The notes beneath the pieces were generated by a model that searched no databases, was not told the origin of the DNA, and saw only the letters and a list, made by a program, of their open reading frames with translations. DNA of 64,000 bases from assembly GCA_020634795.1 (NCBI GenBank), contig JACKAZ010000001.1, positions 248,001 to 312,000 on the forward strand, written 5' to 3'. This stretch comes from Ardenticatenales bacterium (GTDB taxonomy: Bacteria; Chloroflexota; Anaerolineae; Ardenticatenales; Ardenticatenaceae). The translations under genes were made by a program, and so were the position numbers. The stretch's first letter is position 1, and every line of letters begins with the position of its first letter. Shown one piece after another: positions 33,849 through 42,174 of the stretch.

Positions 33849-34247
33849 CTATTCCGACCAGCGGCGATGATGAACGAGGGCACACGAGCCATCGGCGACC
33901 ACGCGCATGCCATGCGCATGGCAGAAGGCAATCGCCGCTTGCGACTGGGCGCCGGGCTGCATCCAGATGCGGCGAATCCCAAGCGTATAGCACATTTCCA
34001 CGATGCGCTCCGTCACCGACGGTGGCACCACGATGTTGACCACGTCGGGCGCTTCTGGAATGTCGGCTAGCGTCGGGTAAACTGGAATCCCGTCCACCGG
34101 CTCCCCGTTGGGGTGAACCCCCACGACTTGATAACCCGCTTGGTGGAGCCGACGCAGAATGATGTTCCCGAATTTGTGTCGCTCTTGCGAGGCCCCGACC
34201 ACCGCCCAGCGCCGCAGGGCGACGAATTCCTCGACCGGATTGGCCAT
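33849..34247 (-). CDS. CoA-binding domain protein (YccU-like)
   Basis: 132 aa Rossmann fold. AVVGASQERHKFGN (15-28), VVGVHPNGEPVDGIPVYPTL, VVNIVVPPSVTERIVE and IWMQPGAQSQAAI match the small CoA-binding proteins related to succinyl-CoA synthetase alpha. The catalytic His of the synthetase is not expected here. The function of the small stand-alone form is not known; binding of CoA or acyl-CoA is the usual guess. It follows the S1-repeat gene by 2 bases and is probably co-transcribed with it. Confidence 0.88.
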   Translation of the reverse strand: MANPVEEFVALRRWAVVGASQERHKFGNIILRRLHQAGYQVVGVHPNGEPVDGIPVYPTLADIPEAPDVVNIVVPPSVTERIVEMCYTLGIRRIWMQPGAQSQAAIAFCHAHGMRVVADGSCALVHHRRWSE

Positions 34248-34249
34248 GC

Positions 34250-36019
34250 TCAGTCGAAGTTCTGTTTGAGCGTACGATCGATGATGTCGTCGAGTTCGCT
34301 GGAGCGTGACTTGGCTTCCTTCTCCTGCGTCTTCTGCTCCTTCTGATCCCGCGCGCGCGCCCGCGCAAAGGCCAACTCCATCGCCGACAGTTGCGGCTCG
34401 TCCGCCTCTTCGTCTTCGAAGTCGTACTCTTCTTCGACCGGTTCGGGCTGAGCGCGCATGGTCAGGCTGATGCGGTTGCGCCGCGAATCGACGCTCAGGA
34501 CGCGCACCGTCACTTCATCCCCTTCTTTCACCACATCTTCGACTCGGTTGACGCGATCTTCGCTCAGCTCGGAGATATGGATCAGCCCATCGGTGCGTGC
34601 GCCGATATCAACGAAAGCGCCGAAATCGACCACACTCTTGACCGTGCCGGTGATCTCATCCCCTTCGTTGATGTTGCGCAGCGCGGTACGCGATTGACGT
34701 TCCTGCTTTTCGCTTGGCGCAGCGTCGGCGGAGCGCATCGTCAGCCCTAGGCGGCCACGCTCGGTATCGATCTCCTTGACGCGCACCGTAACCTCTTCGC
34801 CTTCCTCGACCACATCTTCGACCTTCGCCACAAAGCCGTCGCGTAGTTCGGAGATGTGGATCAGGCCGTCTCGCTCGGCCCCCACGTCGACAAATGCGCC
34901 ATAGGGTTGAATCGACCGGACCTTGCCGGTCAGCTCTTCGCCGACTTCGATGGTGCTGAGCGCACGGCGGTTTGACTTGCGCCGTTTGCGCGGCTTCTTC
35001 TCCGATGGCTCACTGCTCTGCGTCGCTGCGGTCGCTGCGGCAGCGGCAGTCGCGGCAGCCGCAGCGGTATCCGTCACCGTGCTTTCCGCCGACTCGACCG
35101 CGTCAGTCGCGGTTTCTTCAACGCTGTCGACCGCGTCGCTCGCGGCATCCTCGGCGTTGTCCACCGCGTCAGTCGCGGTGTCTTCGACGCTGCTGACCAC
35201 GTCGCTTACGGTGTCTTCGGCGCTGTCGACCGCGTCAGTCGCGGTTTCTTCGGCGCTGTCGACCGCGTCAGTCGCGGTTTCTTCGGCGCTGTCGACCGCG
35301 TCATTCGCGGTTTCTTCAACGCTGTCGACCGCGTCGCTCGCGGCTTCTTCGACGTAGTCCACCACGTCGCTCGCGGTTTCTTCGGCGCTGTCGACCGCGT
35401 CGCTCGCGGCATCCTCGGCGCTGCTGACCACGTCAGTCGCGGCTTCTTCGGCGCTGCTGACCACGTCGCTTACGGTGTCTTCGGCGCTGTCGACCGCGTC
35501 AGTCGCGGTTTCTTCAACGCTGTCGACCGCGTCAGTCGCGGCATCCTTGACCCTGTCGATGGCGGCGGCAGCACCATCGGGCGCGTCGCTGGCGCTGGCT
35601 CTGACATCATCGAGCTTGCTGGCGATCGCGTCGCTGGCGTTGTCGGCCACGTGCGAGATCGTTTCGACCACATTGCTGGCCGCATCGGTCACCGCCCCAA
35701 GCGCGCCTTCGGCGGCCCCTTTCAGTGCACCGAGCAGACCGCTTCCCTTCTCTTCCACCGCCTCCACGGCGTGATCGGCATCGGCTGCGCCCTCGTTGAA
35801 ACTCTCTTGGATCGCAGCGGTGGCCTCGTCCGCACTGAAATCAAAGGTTGGCGCGTCATCGATTTCCTCTTCAACCATGGACTCTGCCTGCTCTTCGGCA
35901 GGGTCAATCAGGCTGTCGAGTTCGGATTCGGTGCTGTCGGCGAGGTCGTCTGAATGGCTGAGGGGGGAAGTGAGGTCGTCGCTGTCCGGCATAATCGGGT
36001 CATGTGCGTGATCAGGCAT
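34250..36019 (-). CDS. S1 RNA-binding protein with 14 undecad repeats
   Basis: 589 aa in three parts. Residues 1-160 are acidic and partly helical. Residues 163-316 are 14 unbroken 11-residue repeats, consensus D-[AV]-V-[DS]-S-[AV]-E-[ED]-[TA]-[AV]-[TS]. Eleven-residue repeats form straight or right-handed amphipathic helices, as in LEA proteins and apolipoproteins. A basic linker (KKPRKRRKSNRR, about 341-352) leads to two S1 domains (about 360-428 and 447-515; GAFVDVGAERDGLIHISEL and GAFVDIGARTDGLIHISEL) and a Glu-rich tail. S1 domains bind single-stranded RNA. The repeats may form a membrane-surface or desiccation-type helix, or a long spacer. I know no named family with this order. It is followed by the CoA-binding gene. 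Confidence 0.88.
   Translation of the reverse strand: MPDHAHDPIMPDSDDLTSPLSHSDDLADSTESELDSLIDPAEEQAESMVEEEIDDAPTFDFSADEATAAIQESFNEGAADADHAVEAVEEKGSGLLGALKGAAEGALGAVTDAASNVVETISHVADNASDAIASKLDDVRASASDAPDGAAAAIDRVKDAATDAVDSVEETATDAVDSAEDTVSDVVSSAEEAATDVVSSAEDAASDAVDSAEETASDVVDYVEEAASDAVDSVEETANDAVDSAEETATDAVDSAEETATDAVDSAEDTVSDVVSSVEDTATDAVDNAEDAASDAVDSVEETATDAVESAESTVTDTAAAAATAAAAATAATQSSEPSEKKPRKRRKSNRRALSTIEVGEELTGKVRSIQPYGAFVDVGAERDGLIHISELRDGFVAKVEDVVEEGEEVTVRVKEIDTERGRLGLTMRSADAAPSEKQERQSRTALRNINEGDEITGTVKSVVDFGAFVDIGARTDGLIHISELSEDRVNRVEDVVKEGDEVTVRVLSVDSRRNRISLTMRAQPEPVEEEYDFEDEEADEPQLSAMELAFARARARDQKEQKTQEKEAKSRSSELDDIIDRTLKQNFD
35072..35533 (-). repeat. 33-base tandem repeat encoding 14 undecads
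   Basis: Fourteen 33-base units inside the S1 protein gene, each encoding one 11-residue repeat. Unit DNA starts GACGCGGTCGACAGC or close to it. Identity between units is high, so copy number can change by slippage or recombination and probably differs between strains. Confidence 0.9.
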
Positions 36020-36566
36020 GGAAACTCCTTAAAACCACCACTAGGGTGGGCCAACTCGTGGGTGAACAGAGGGTGATTAACCAAGAAGCAACCACCCAAC
36101 CTAGCAGTATAACACAGCTTGGTGGGAACGCAACTTTTGGGGATCAGGCCATGCGGCTGTACGCACGACTGGTGCGCCCCTCGCCTTTGCCGCCTTTTAT
36201 CGGCCCGTGACGTGGGGAGCCTGCCCTGAGCAAAGTCGAAGGGTATGACGTCGCCAACAAGGAGTTCTAAGGATAGCATTCCCCGCTCCCCCAACGCCTT
36301 CAGCCCCTTCGGGGGTTGGCATCCAGCGTGAGTGCACCCGTTAAGGGGGGTGGCCGCACGCGGGGCAGCGTTGCGTGTACAGCGCCGCATTCCCCAGAAC
36401 CCGTATTCCCCCTCGCCACAATCTCTACTATAATCCGCGCTGTCACGCGCTGAGCGATGGCGTGATGATGGCTGGCTCTTTCGCACCGATGGAGACAAAA
36501 GACGAGAGGTTTCGAGGGAAGGCGGAGAGCCAAAGCGAATCTGCAAGTACATTTAGAGCAGGGACG
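36020..36566. other. Gene-free stretch between two divergent genes
   Basis: About 550 bases. The frame of the reductase gene is open back to 36375, but its translation there is not protein-like. The stretch holds one copy of the dispersed motif (36216-36235) extended by TCGAAGGG. Promoters of both flanking genes must lie here; none could be chosen with confidence. Confidence 0.5.
36216..36243 (+). repeat. Dispersed 20-base motif, copy 2 (extended)
   Basis: GGAGCCTGCCCTGAGCAAAG followed by TCGAAGGG. It differs from the 12517 copy at two positions. The extension resembles the widely scattered CCTTCGAC-type intergenic motif. Confidence 0.75.
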
Positions 36567-37991
36567 ATGAATCAGCAAAGATTGGGCGACGCCAGCCGGC
36601 CGCTGCGGGTGGCGATCATCGGCGCGGGGCCGAGTGGCTTCTACGCGGCGAGTGCACTAACAAAACAGGGGGGAGTGGAAGTCGAAGTCGATATCTTCGA
36701 CAAGCTGCCAACGCCCTTTGGCTTGGTGCGACAGGGGGTGGCTCCCGATCATCCCAAGATCAAGTCGGTGGAGCGGGCCTATCATCGTACCGCCCGCCAG
36801 CCGGAGGTGCGCTTCTTTGGCAACGTGGAATTTGGGCGCGACATCAACCGCGCTGAACTGCGCGACTACTACGACCAGATCGTCTATGCCGTGGGCGCGC
36901 CGTCCGACCGCCGCCTGAAGATTGCGGGCGAATCGTTGTTGGGCAGTGTACCCGCCACCGAATTTGTGGCATGGTATAACGGCCACCCCGATTATGCAGC
37001 ACTTGACTTTGCGCTAGACGGCGAGGATGTCGTCGTGGTGGGCAATGGCAACGTGGCGGTGGATGTGGCGCGGATTTTGGCGCGGTCGGTCGATGAGTTG
37101 GCGACGACCGACATCGCCGATCATGCGCTGCAGCGGCTGAGGGAAAGCAAGGTTAAGCGCATCCACATGTTGGGCCGGCGCGGTCCGGCGCAAGCCAAAT
37201 TTACTACCCCCGAATTGCGCGAATTGGGCGAGCTGGCCGGGGTTGACGTCGTGGTTGATCCGGCTGATTTGGCGCTCAATCCCATCAGCGCGGTCCGTGC
37301 GGATGAAGAGCGGGAGATCGCTCGCAACCTTGAGATTTTGCAGGCGATCGCCGACAAACCGCTCACCGGCGCGGCAAAACAACTTCACCTCCGTTTCTTC
37401 GTTTCGCCGGTCGAAGTGGTCGGCGATGGGAGGCGGATGACAGGCGTGGTGCTGGAGCGCAACCGGCTGGAGGTCGATGAAAGCGGCTATCAGCGCTCGG
37501 TGGGCACGGGCGAACGGGCGCTGCTGCCCGCCCAACTGATGCTGCGGGCGGTGGGCTACTACGGCGTCCCGCTGCCCGACCTGCCCTTCGACGACCGACG
37601 CGGCACCTTGCCCAACGTGGCGGGGCGGCTGATCGACCCTGCGACGAACGAGGTGATCCGCGGTGAATATGTCGTGGGCTGGGCAAAGCGCGGGCCAACG
37701 GGAGTCATTGGCACCAACAAGGCCGATGCCACGGAGACCGTCGCCCAGATGGTCGAGGATCTGCCGTTGCTCTCTGGCGTTGCAGCGGACAAGGCCAGTG
37801 CCGAGGCCGCCGAGGCCTGGGTTCGCGCGAAGCAGCCCAACGTGGTCTCCTACGAGGATTGGGAACTCATCGACCAGGTCGAGCGCGAACGGGGTGAACC
37901 CTTGGGTAAGCCGCGACAGAAGATATGTCACCGCGAGGAGATGTTGGCGCTAATCGCCAGCGCGAAAGCACAAGAAGGAGCGCACCTATGA
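36567..37991 (+). CDS. Ferredoxin/adrenodoxin-NADP+ reductase (FprA-like)
   Basis: 474 aa flavoprotein. FAD-binding VAIIGAGPSGFYAASALTKQ (about 12-31), then PTPFGLVRQGVAPDHPKIKSV, a family hallmark. NADP-binding VVVVGNGNVAVDVARILARS follows, and at the end VGWAKRGPTGVIGTNKADA. It passes electrons between NADPH and a ferredoxin. ATG 36567 has AGGGA upstream and starts 13 residues before the first strand; the 64 open codons further upstream are not protein-like. The stop overlaps the next gene (ATGA). Confidence 0.93.
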   Translation: MNQQRLGDASRPLRVAIIGAGPSGFYAASALTKQGGVEVEVDIFDKLPTPFGLVRQGVAPDHPKIKSVERAYHRTARQPEVRFFGNVEFGRDINRAELRDYYDQIVYAVGAPSDRRLKIAGESLLGSVPATEFVAWYNGHPDYAALDFALDGEDVVVVGNGNVAVDVARILARSVDELATTDIADHALQRLRESKVKRIHMLGRRGPAQAKFTTPELRELGELAGVDVVVDPADLALNPISAVRADEEREIARNLEILQAIADKPLTGAAKQLHLRFFVSPVEVVGDGRRMTGVVLERNRLEVDESGYQRSVGTGERALLPAQLMLRAVGYYGVPLPDLPFDDRRGTLPNVAGRLIDPATNEVIRGEYVVGWAKRGPTGVIGTNKADATETVAQMVEDLPLLSGVAADKASAEAAEAWVRAKQPNVVSYEDWELIDQVERERGEPLGKPRQKICHREEMLALIASAKAQEGAHL

Positions 37992-38440
37992 AACAAATCA
38001 AAATGGTACGAGATCTGATGTACGAGTCGCCGCCCACCGTGGGGCCGCACGAATCGCTGGGCAACGCGGGCCGCTTGATGATGGAAAGCCGCCAGAAACG
38101 GCTGGCCGTGGTGGATGAAGGGGGCCGGTTGGTGGGGCTGATCTCAGATCGAGATTTGCGTTTGGCCGCCGACTCGCCGCTCTTGGAAGAATCGGCCAGC
38201 GAGATGCTCGACACGCTCCAGAACCATCATGTGCGCGAAATCATGACGACCGCGGTCCATACCATCGAAGCCGAAGCGCCGGTGGTCGAGGCGGCGCAAC
38301 TGATGCGCGTGGCCGAGGTGGGGGGGCTGCCGGTCGTCGAGTATGACGAAAGCGGCAACGACGAGATGCTGGTGGGCATGATCACGCAACAGCAGTTGCT
38401 CGACTACCTGATCGTGCTGTTGAGCGACGAGGAGCCGTAG
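37988..38440 (+). CDS. CBS-domain pair protein
   Basis: 150 aa, essentially two CBS motifs. The first is MYESPPTVGPHESLGNAGRL with RLVGLISDRDL; the second is IMTTAVHTIEAEAPVVEAAQ with VGMITQQQLLDYL. CBS pairs sense adenine nucleotides (AMP, ATP, SAM). It is translationally coupled to the reductase gene and has AAGGAG 7 bases before ATG 37988. It may report energy state to a partner. Confidence 0.9.
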   Translation: MKQIKMVRDLMYESPPTVGPHESLGNAGRLMMESRQKRLAVVDEGGRLVGLISDRDLRLAADSPLLEESASEMLDTLQNHHVREIMTTAVHTIEAEAPVVEAAQLMRVAEVGGLPVVEYDESGNDEMLVGMITQQQLLDYLIVLLSDEEP

Positions 38441-38457
38441 CAACCGGTTATCGCACC

Positions 38458-38493
38458 AAAAAGGCCGCCTCCGTTATCGGGGCGGCCTTTTTT
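38458..38493. terminator. Bidirectional rho-independent terminator
   Basis: A 12-base stem (38458-38469 with 38481-38492; GGCCGCC core) with an 11-base loop, A-run on the left and T-run on the right. It lies between the rightward CBS gene (stop 38440) and the leftward end of the respiratory operon (stop 38515), and can end transcription from both. Confidence 0.92.
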
Positions 38494-38514
38494 CTCGATT
38501 TCCGAGTCACGCCC

Positions 38515-38811
38515 TTAGGGCTGAGTGAAGAGCGTCCACTGACGGGTCATATAGTCATCCATCGTAAAGACCATGAAGATTGCCATCATGATCAGCCCCA
38601 TGAAGATAAAGAGCTTGGTCGGCCCTTTGGCGTAGCGCGCGTTCATAAAGATCAGAACGATCAACGTAGCCTTAATGGCAGCCACCGCCAGGGCTACGAC
38701 CTCGTTAAGCGGGCCAAGATCGACATAGGCGACCGCCACCGTGATAGCCGTGAGAAGGATGAGGGCCAGCCCCACCATCAGATAGGTGCGTACCGGAACG
38801 ATGTGTGCCAT
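38515..38811 (-). CDS. coxD: Cytochrome c oxidase subunit IV, prokaryotic type
   Basis: 98 aa with three hydrophobic helices (VRTYLMVGLALILLTAITVA, VVALAVAAIKATLIVLIFMN, LFIFMGLIMMAIFMVF). This matches small subunit IV of caa3-type oxidases, which stabilises subunits I and III. ATG 38811 follows the subunit III stop by 4 bases; upstream in-frame codons belong to subunit III. It is the last gene of the operon. Confidence 0.88.
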   Translation of the reverse strand: MAHIVPVRTYLMVGLALILLTAITVAVAYVDLGPLNEVVALAVAAIKATLIVLIFMNARYAKGPTKLFIFMGLIMMAIFMVFTMDDYMTRQWTLFTQP

Positions 38812-38815
38812 GCGC

Positions 38816-39532
38816 TTATCCTTGCTTTCCGAGGAGGTAGAGAAGTGGGAAGAGGAAGACCCAGACCACGTCAACAAAGTGCCAGTACAGCCCGATCAGT
38901 TCGATGGGATCGAAGCCCTCTTTCAAGAAGCGGCCATCCCGTGCTCGCCACCACAAAGTCAGCACAATGCCCAATCCCACGGTCATGTGGAGTGCGTGGA
39001 TGATGGTCATCACGAAGTACATGAAGAAGTAGATCTGGGCCGATCCTTTGAAAATCCCCTTGGCTTCGTCTGCGATCAGTTCTGCGTTCGTCCAGTGCAG
39101 TCCTGGCACCAACCCTTCGTGCCAGTGCTCGTAATACTCGTAGGCCTTGATCCCCAAGAAGACGAGGCCCAAGAAGGCAGTCGCCAAGAGGAAGATACGA
39201 AGCAGCCGGTTGTTGCCCACCTGGGCGCTCCGTACTGCCAGCACCATCGTCACACTACTCATGATCAGAACCGCCGTGTTAACGGTTCCCAAGAAGACAT
39301 TTTGGAAATGATTGGCCGCCGTGAACATATCCGGATAGAGCATCCGGAAGATGAAATAGGCCAAGAACATCCCGCTGAAGAGCATGATCTCCGTGGAGAG
39401 GAAGAGCCACATCCCCATCACATTACCTTGGTGCTGCTGCTCAAAGCTCTCCCAGTGATGGCCCAACGCGGGATTGTCGTGGTCGCTGTGAGCCACTGGC
39501 CCACCGTGCGCTTGTATGCTACTGCTAGCCAA
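38816..39532 (-). CDS. coxC: Cytochrome c oxidase subunit III
   Basis: 238 aa. Membrane helices begin at GMWLFLSTEIMLFSGMFLAY, and the C-terminus has HALHMTVGLGIVLTLWW and HFVDVVWVFLFPLLYL, both family signatures. I place the start at TTG 39532: GGAGG lies 7 bases before it and the protein then begins LASSSIQAHGG. This start overlaps the end of subunit I by 8 bases. No ATG fits between there and the first membrane helix. Subunit III guards the proton uptake path of subunit I. Confidence 0.9.
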   Translation of the reverse strand: MASSSIQAHGGPVAHSDHDNPALGHHWESFEQQHQGNVMGMWLFLSTEIMLFSGMFLAYFIFRMLYPDMFTAANHFQNVFLGTVNTAVLIMSSVTMVLAVRSAQVGNNRLLRIFLLATAFLGLVFLGIKAYEYYEHWHEGLVPGLHWTNAELIADEAKGIFKGSAQIYFFMYFVMTIIHALHMTVGLGIVLTLWWRARDGRFLKEGFDPIELIGLYWHFVDVVWVFLFPLLYLLGKQG

Positions 39533-41147
39533 TTTTATCCTCCACGGGGCCGTAATTATAGGCCCCCACAGTGACGACCGGGGTTTCATCAAAGTTGAAC
39601 TGCGGTGGCGGAGATTCCGTCTCCCACTCCAGACCCGCCGCACCCCACGGGTTTTTGCCTGCACGCTTGCCCGACCAGAGGGAAGAGGTGAGGTAGAAGA
39701 TCGGCAGGATCATACCGACCGCCAGAATCGACGCGCCCGCTGTCGACAGGATATTGAGCACTTGGAATTCCGGCGCATAGGTGTGGTAGCGACGCGGCAT
39801 GCCAAGGAACCCGACGATGAATTGGGGGAAGAAGGTGACATTGAAGCCGATGAAGGTGATCAGTGCTGCCAGCTTGGCCCACGTTTCACTATACATGCGC
39901 CCCGTGATCTTTGGCCACCAGAAGTGCAGCCCCGCCAGATAGCCCATCACCGCCCCACCCACCATGATGAAGTGGAAGTGTGCCACCACGAAGTAGGTGT
40001 CGGTGACATGCACATCCAACGCCAAGGCCGACAGGAAGAGTCCGGTCAGCCCCCCGATGGTGAACAGCCCCAAGAAGCCCATCGCATAGAGCATAGGGGT
40101 CGAGAATTGGATCGATCCTTTGTAGAGGGTGGCCGACCAGTTGAAGACCTTGATCGCTGAGGGGATGGCCACGAGGTAGCTGAGCAGCGAGAAGATCAGG
40201 GCGGCATGGATCGACATTCCCGCCACAAACATGTGGTGGGCCCAGACCAAGAAGCCGAAGATGGCGATCGCGATGCTGGAGAAGGCGACGAAGCGGTAAC
40301 CGAAGATCCGTTTGCGGGTGAAGGCCGCAATCACCTCGCTGATCACCCCCATACTCGGCAGAATCATGATGTAAACGGCGGGGTGGGAATAGAACCAGAA
40401 GAAGTGCTGGAAGAGCAGCGGGTCGCCGCCGAGGGCCGGGTCGAAGATGCCGACCCCAAAAACGCGCTCCGCGAAGAGCAGCAGCATCGTAATGCCAAGC
40501 ACTGGCGTACCAAGCAGCATGATCAGGCTGGTGGCGTACATCGACCAGAGGAAGAGCGGCATTCGGAACCAGGTCATGCCGGGGGCACGCATCGTATGGA
40601 TCGTCACGATGAAGTTCAGCCCCGTCAGGATCGACGAGAAGCCCATGATGAAGACGGCCAAGGTGGTGGGCAACACTTCCGAGGTCGAGACGCTGGAGCT
40701 GTAGGGGGTGTAGAAGGTCCAACCGGTGTCCAGACCGCCGTTGAAGAGCACCCACAGCACCATGACGCCCGCGACCATGTAGATGTACCAGCTCAGCAGG
40801 TTTACGCGCGGGAAGGCCAGGTCTTTGGCCCCGATCATCAACGGAATCAGGAAATTACCCAGTACAGCGGGGATTGACGGGATCAAGAAGCCAAAGATCA
40901 TGACCACGCCGTGCGAGGTGAAGAGCCGATTGTAATCGTCGGAGCCCATCAGGTCGGCGGCGGGGGTCAGTAACTCCATGCGGATCAGTGCCGCCATCAG
41001 ACCCCCCAGCAGGAACATGATCGAGATCGAGATCAGGTAGAGGATCGCGATACGCTTGTGGTCGGTCGTTAACAACCACGATTTAAGGCCCGATCCCGCA
41101 TTGATATAGTTTTTCTTTTGGGGAAGGGCAAGGGTAGGAACGGCCAT
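39525..41147 (-). CDS. coxA: Cytochrome c oxidase subunit I, A2-type heme-copper oxidase
   Basis: 540 aa, about 12 TM helices. Ligands: heme a His in SHGVVMIFGF, CuB and the cross-linked Tyr in YSHPAVYIMILP, the CuB pair WAHHMF, and the two heme His in VVAHFHFIM. The helix VI motif is Y-S-H-P-A-V, not G-H-P-E-V, so the usual proton-channel Glu is missing and the Y-S pair of A2-type enzymes (as in Rhodothermus) is present. It reduces O2 to water and pumps protons. The stop overlaps subunit III. Confidence 0.96.
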   Translation of the reverse strand: MAVPTLALPQKKNYINAGSGLKSWLLTTDHKRIAILYLISISIMFLLGGLMAALIRMELLTPAADLMGSDDYNRLFTSHGVVMIFGFLIPSIPAVLGNFLIPLMIGAKDLAFPRVNLLSWYIYMVAGVMVLWVLFNGGLDTGWTFYTPYSSSVSTSEVLPTTLAVFIMGFSSILTGLNFIVTIHTMRAPGMTWFRMPLFLWSMYATSLIMLLGTPVLGITMLLLFAERVFGVGIFDPALGGDPLLFQHFFWFYSHPAVYIMILPSMGVISEVIAAFTRKRIFGYRFVAFSSIAIAIFGFLVWAHHMFVAGMSIHAALIFSLLSYLVAIPSAIKVFNWSATLYKGSIQFSTPMLYAMGFLGLFTIGGLTGLFLSALALDVHVTDTYFVVAHFHFIMVGGAVMGYLAGLHFWWPKITGRMYSETWAKLAALITFIGFNVTFFPQFIVGFLGMPRRYHTYAPEFQVLNILSTAGASILAVGMILPIFYLTSSLWSGKRAGKNPWGAAGLEWETESPPPQFNFDETPVVTVGAYNYGPVEDKIG

Positions 41148-41159
41148 ATCTCTCTCTCC

Positions 41160-42152
41160 TTACTGCTCGGTCTCAGCGTTGTCGCTACTGAGTGATTCGA
41201 TATATTTGATCAACTGGAAGAGTTGATCCTCATCGACCTGCCCCTCAAAGGTGGGCATCACGGGTTGGTAGCCTGCCACGATATCCGCATTGGGCTGCAA
41301 GATCGAGCGTCGCAGATAATTCTCATCGACCGTGGCGCTCCCGCCCCCTTCGAGCTGCACTTCTTCGCCGAAGATCCCGTCGAGGGCTGGCCCAATGACT
41401 CCCCCGTTATGGCAACCCGCACAGCCCAGGGATTCGTATAACTGCGCACCTGCCGCTTCGGGGGCCACCGTCCCGCCCGAATCGGCCATGCCACTGTCCC
41501 CTGCGGTTGTGGGGCTGCCCGTGCTGCCTGCCGTGGCGAGCCACTCCTCATAGTCGGCTTGACCCAAGACGATCACCTGCCCAATCATGCGCGAGTGGTT
41601 GGTACCACAATATTCCGCGCAGAAAAGATGGTATTCGCCGACATCGGTTGCCTCGAACCAGAGCGTGGTATAACGACCGGGCAAAACGTCATGCTTGATG
41701 CGGAAGGCGGGGACGTAAAAAGAGTGGATCACATCTTGCGAGGTCATCAACAGCTTGACCGGCGTGTCAACCGGCACATGCAGGGTGTTGATCTCTTGCT
41801 GGCCATCCGGGTGCTGCATCTTCCACATCCACTGCTTACCCGCAACGTAGATCTCCATCGCATCGTCGGGCGGGTCCCACATATTCATGTAGAGAACCGC
41901 GTTCCACGTGAACGCAATCAAGGCCAACCCCGCCAACGGCACCATCAAACCCACTTCCAGCTTGGTATTGCCGGAAATCTGCGGGGGGACCTCGTCAGCG
42001 GAGCGGCGGCGGTAGCGGAACGAAAAGTAGATGACCGCGCCAGCCACCAGCACCGTGAAGAAGACGGCCAAGAAGACCATGAAAAAGAACATGATATCGA
42101 ATTGGCCGGAGGCCGTCGAGGCGCTCTCTGGAAATAATGGTATATCGCCCAT
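41160..42152 (-). CDS. coxB: Cytochrome c oxidase subunit II with fused cytochrome c (caa3 type)
   Basis: 330 aa. Two N-terminal TM helices (MFFFMVFLAVFFTVLVAGAV and LMVPLAGLALIAFTWNAVLY), then a cupredoxin domain. CuA ligands: the His before SFYVP, and C-x3-C-x3-H-x2-M in CAEYCGTNHSRM. A Gly/Ser/Thr linker joins a C-terminal monoheme cytochrome c (CAGCH, with axial Met in YQPVMPTF). The fused heme receives electrons directly from alternative complex III. Start ATG 42152 after CAGGTAATC; 35 upstream open codons look non-coding. Confidence 0.95.
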   Translation of the reverse strand: MGDIPLFPESASTASGQFDIMFFFMVFLAVFFTVLVAGAVIYFSFRYRRRSADEVPPQISGNTKLEVGLMVPLAGLALIAFTWNAVLYMNMWDPPDDAMEIYVAGKQWMWKMQHPDGQQEINTLHVPVDTPVKLLMTSQDVIHSFYVPAFRIKHDVLPGRYTTLWFEATDVGEYHLFCAEYCGTNHSRMIGQVIVLGQADYEEWLATAGSTGSPTTAGDSGMADSGGTVAPEAAGAQLYESLGCAGCHNGGVIGPALDGIFGEEVQLEGGGSATVDENYLRRSILQPNADIVAGYQPVMPTFEGQVDEDQLFQLIKYIESLSSDNAETEQ

Positions 42153-42174
42153 GTGATTACCTGTCTCTGAGTGG

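Noticed and set aside
34923..35357. Ser/Ala/Val-rich open frame antisense to the undecad repeats
   Set aside because: It mirrors the 33-base repeat. The minus-strand frame has S1 domains and a proper start.
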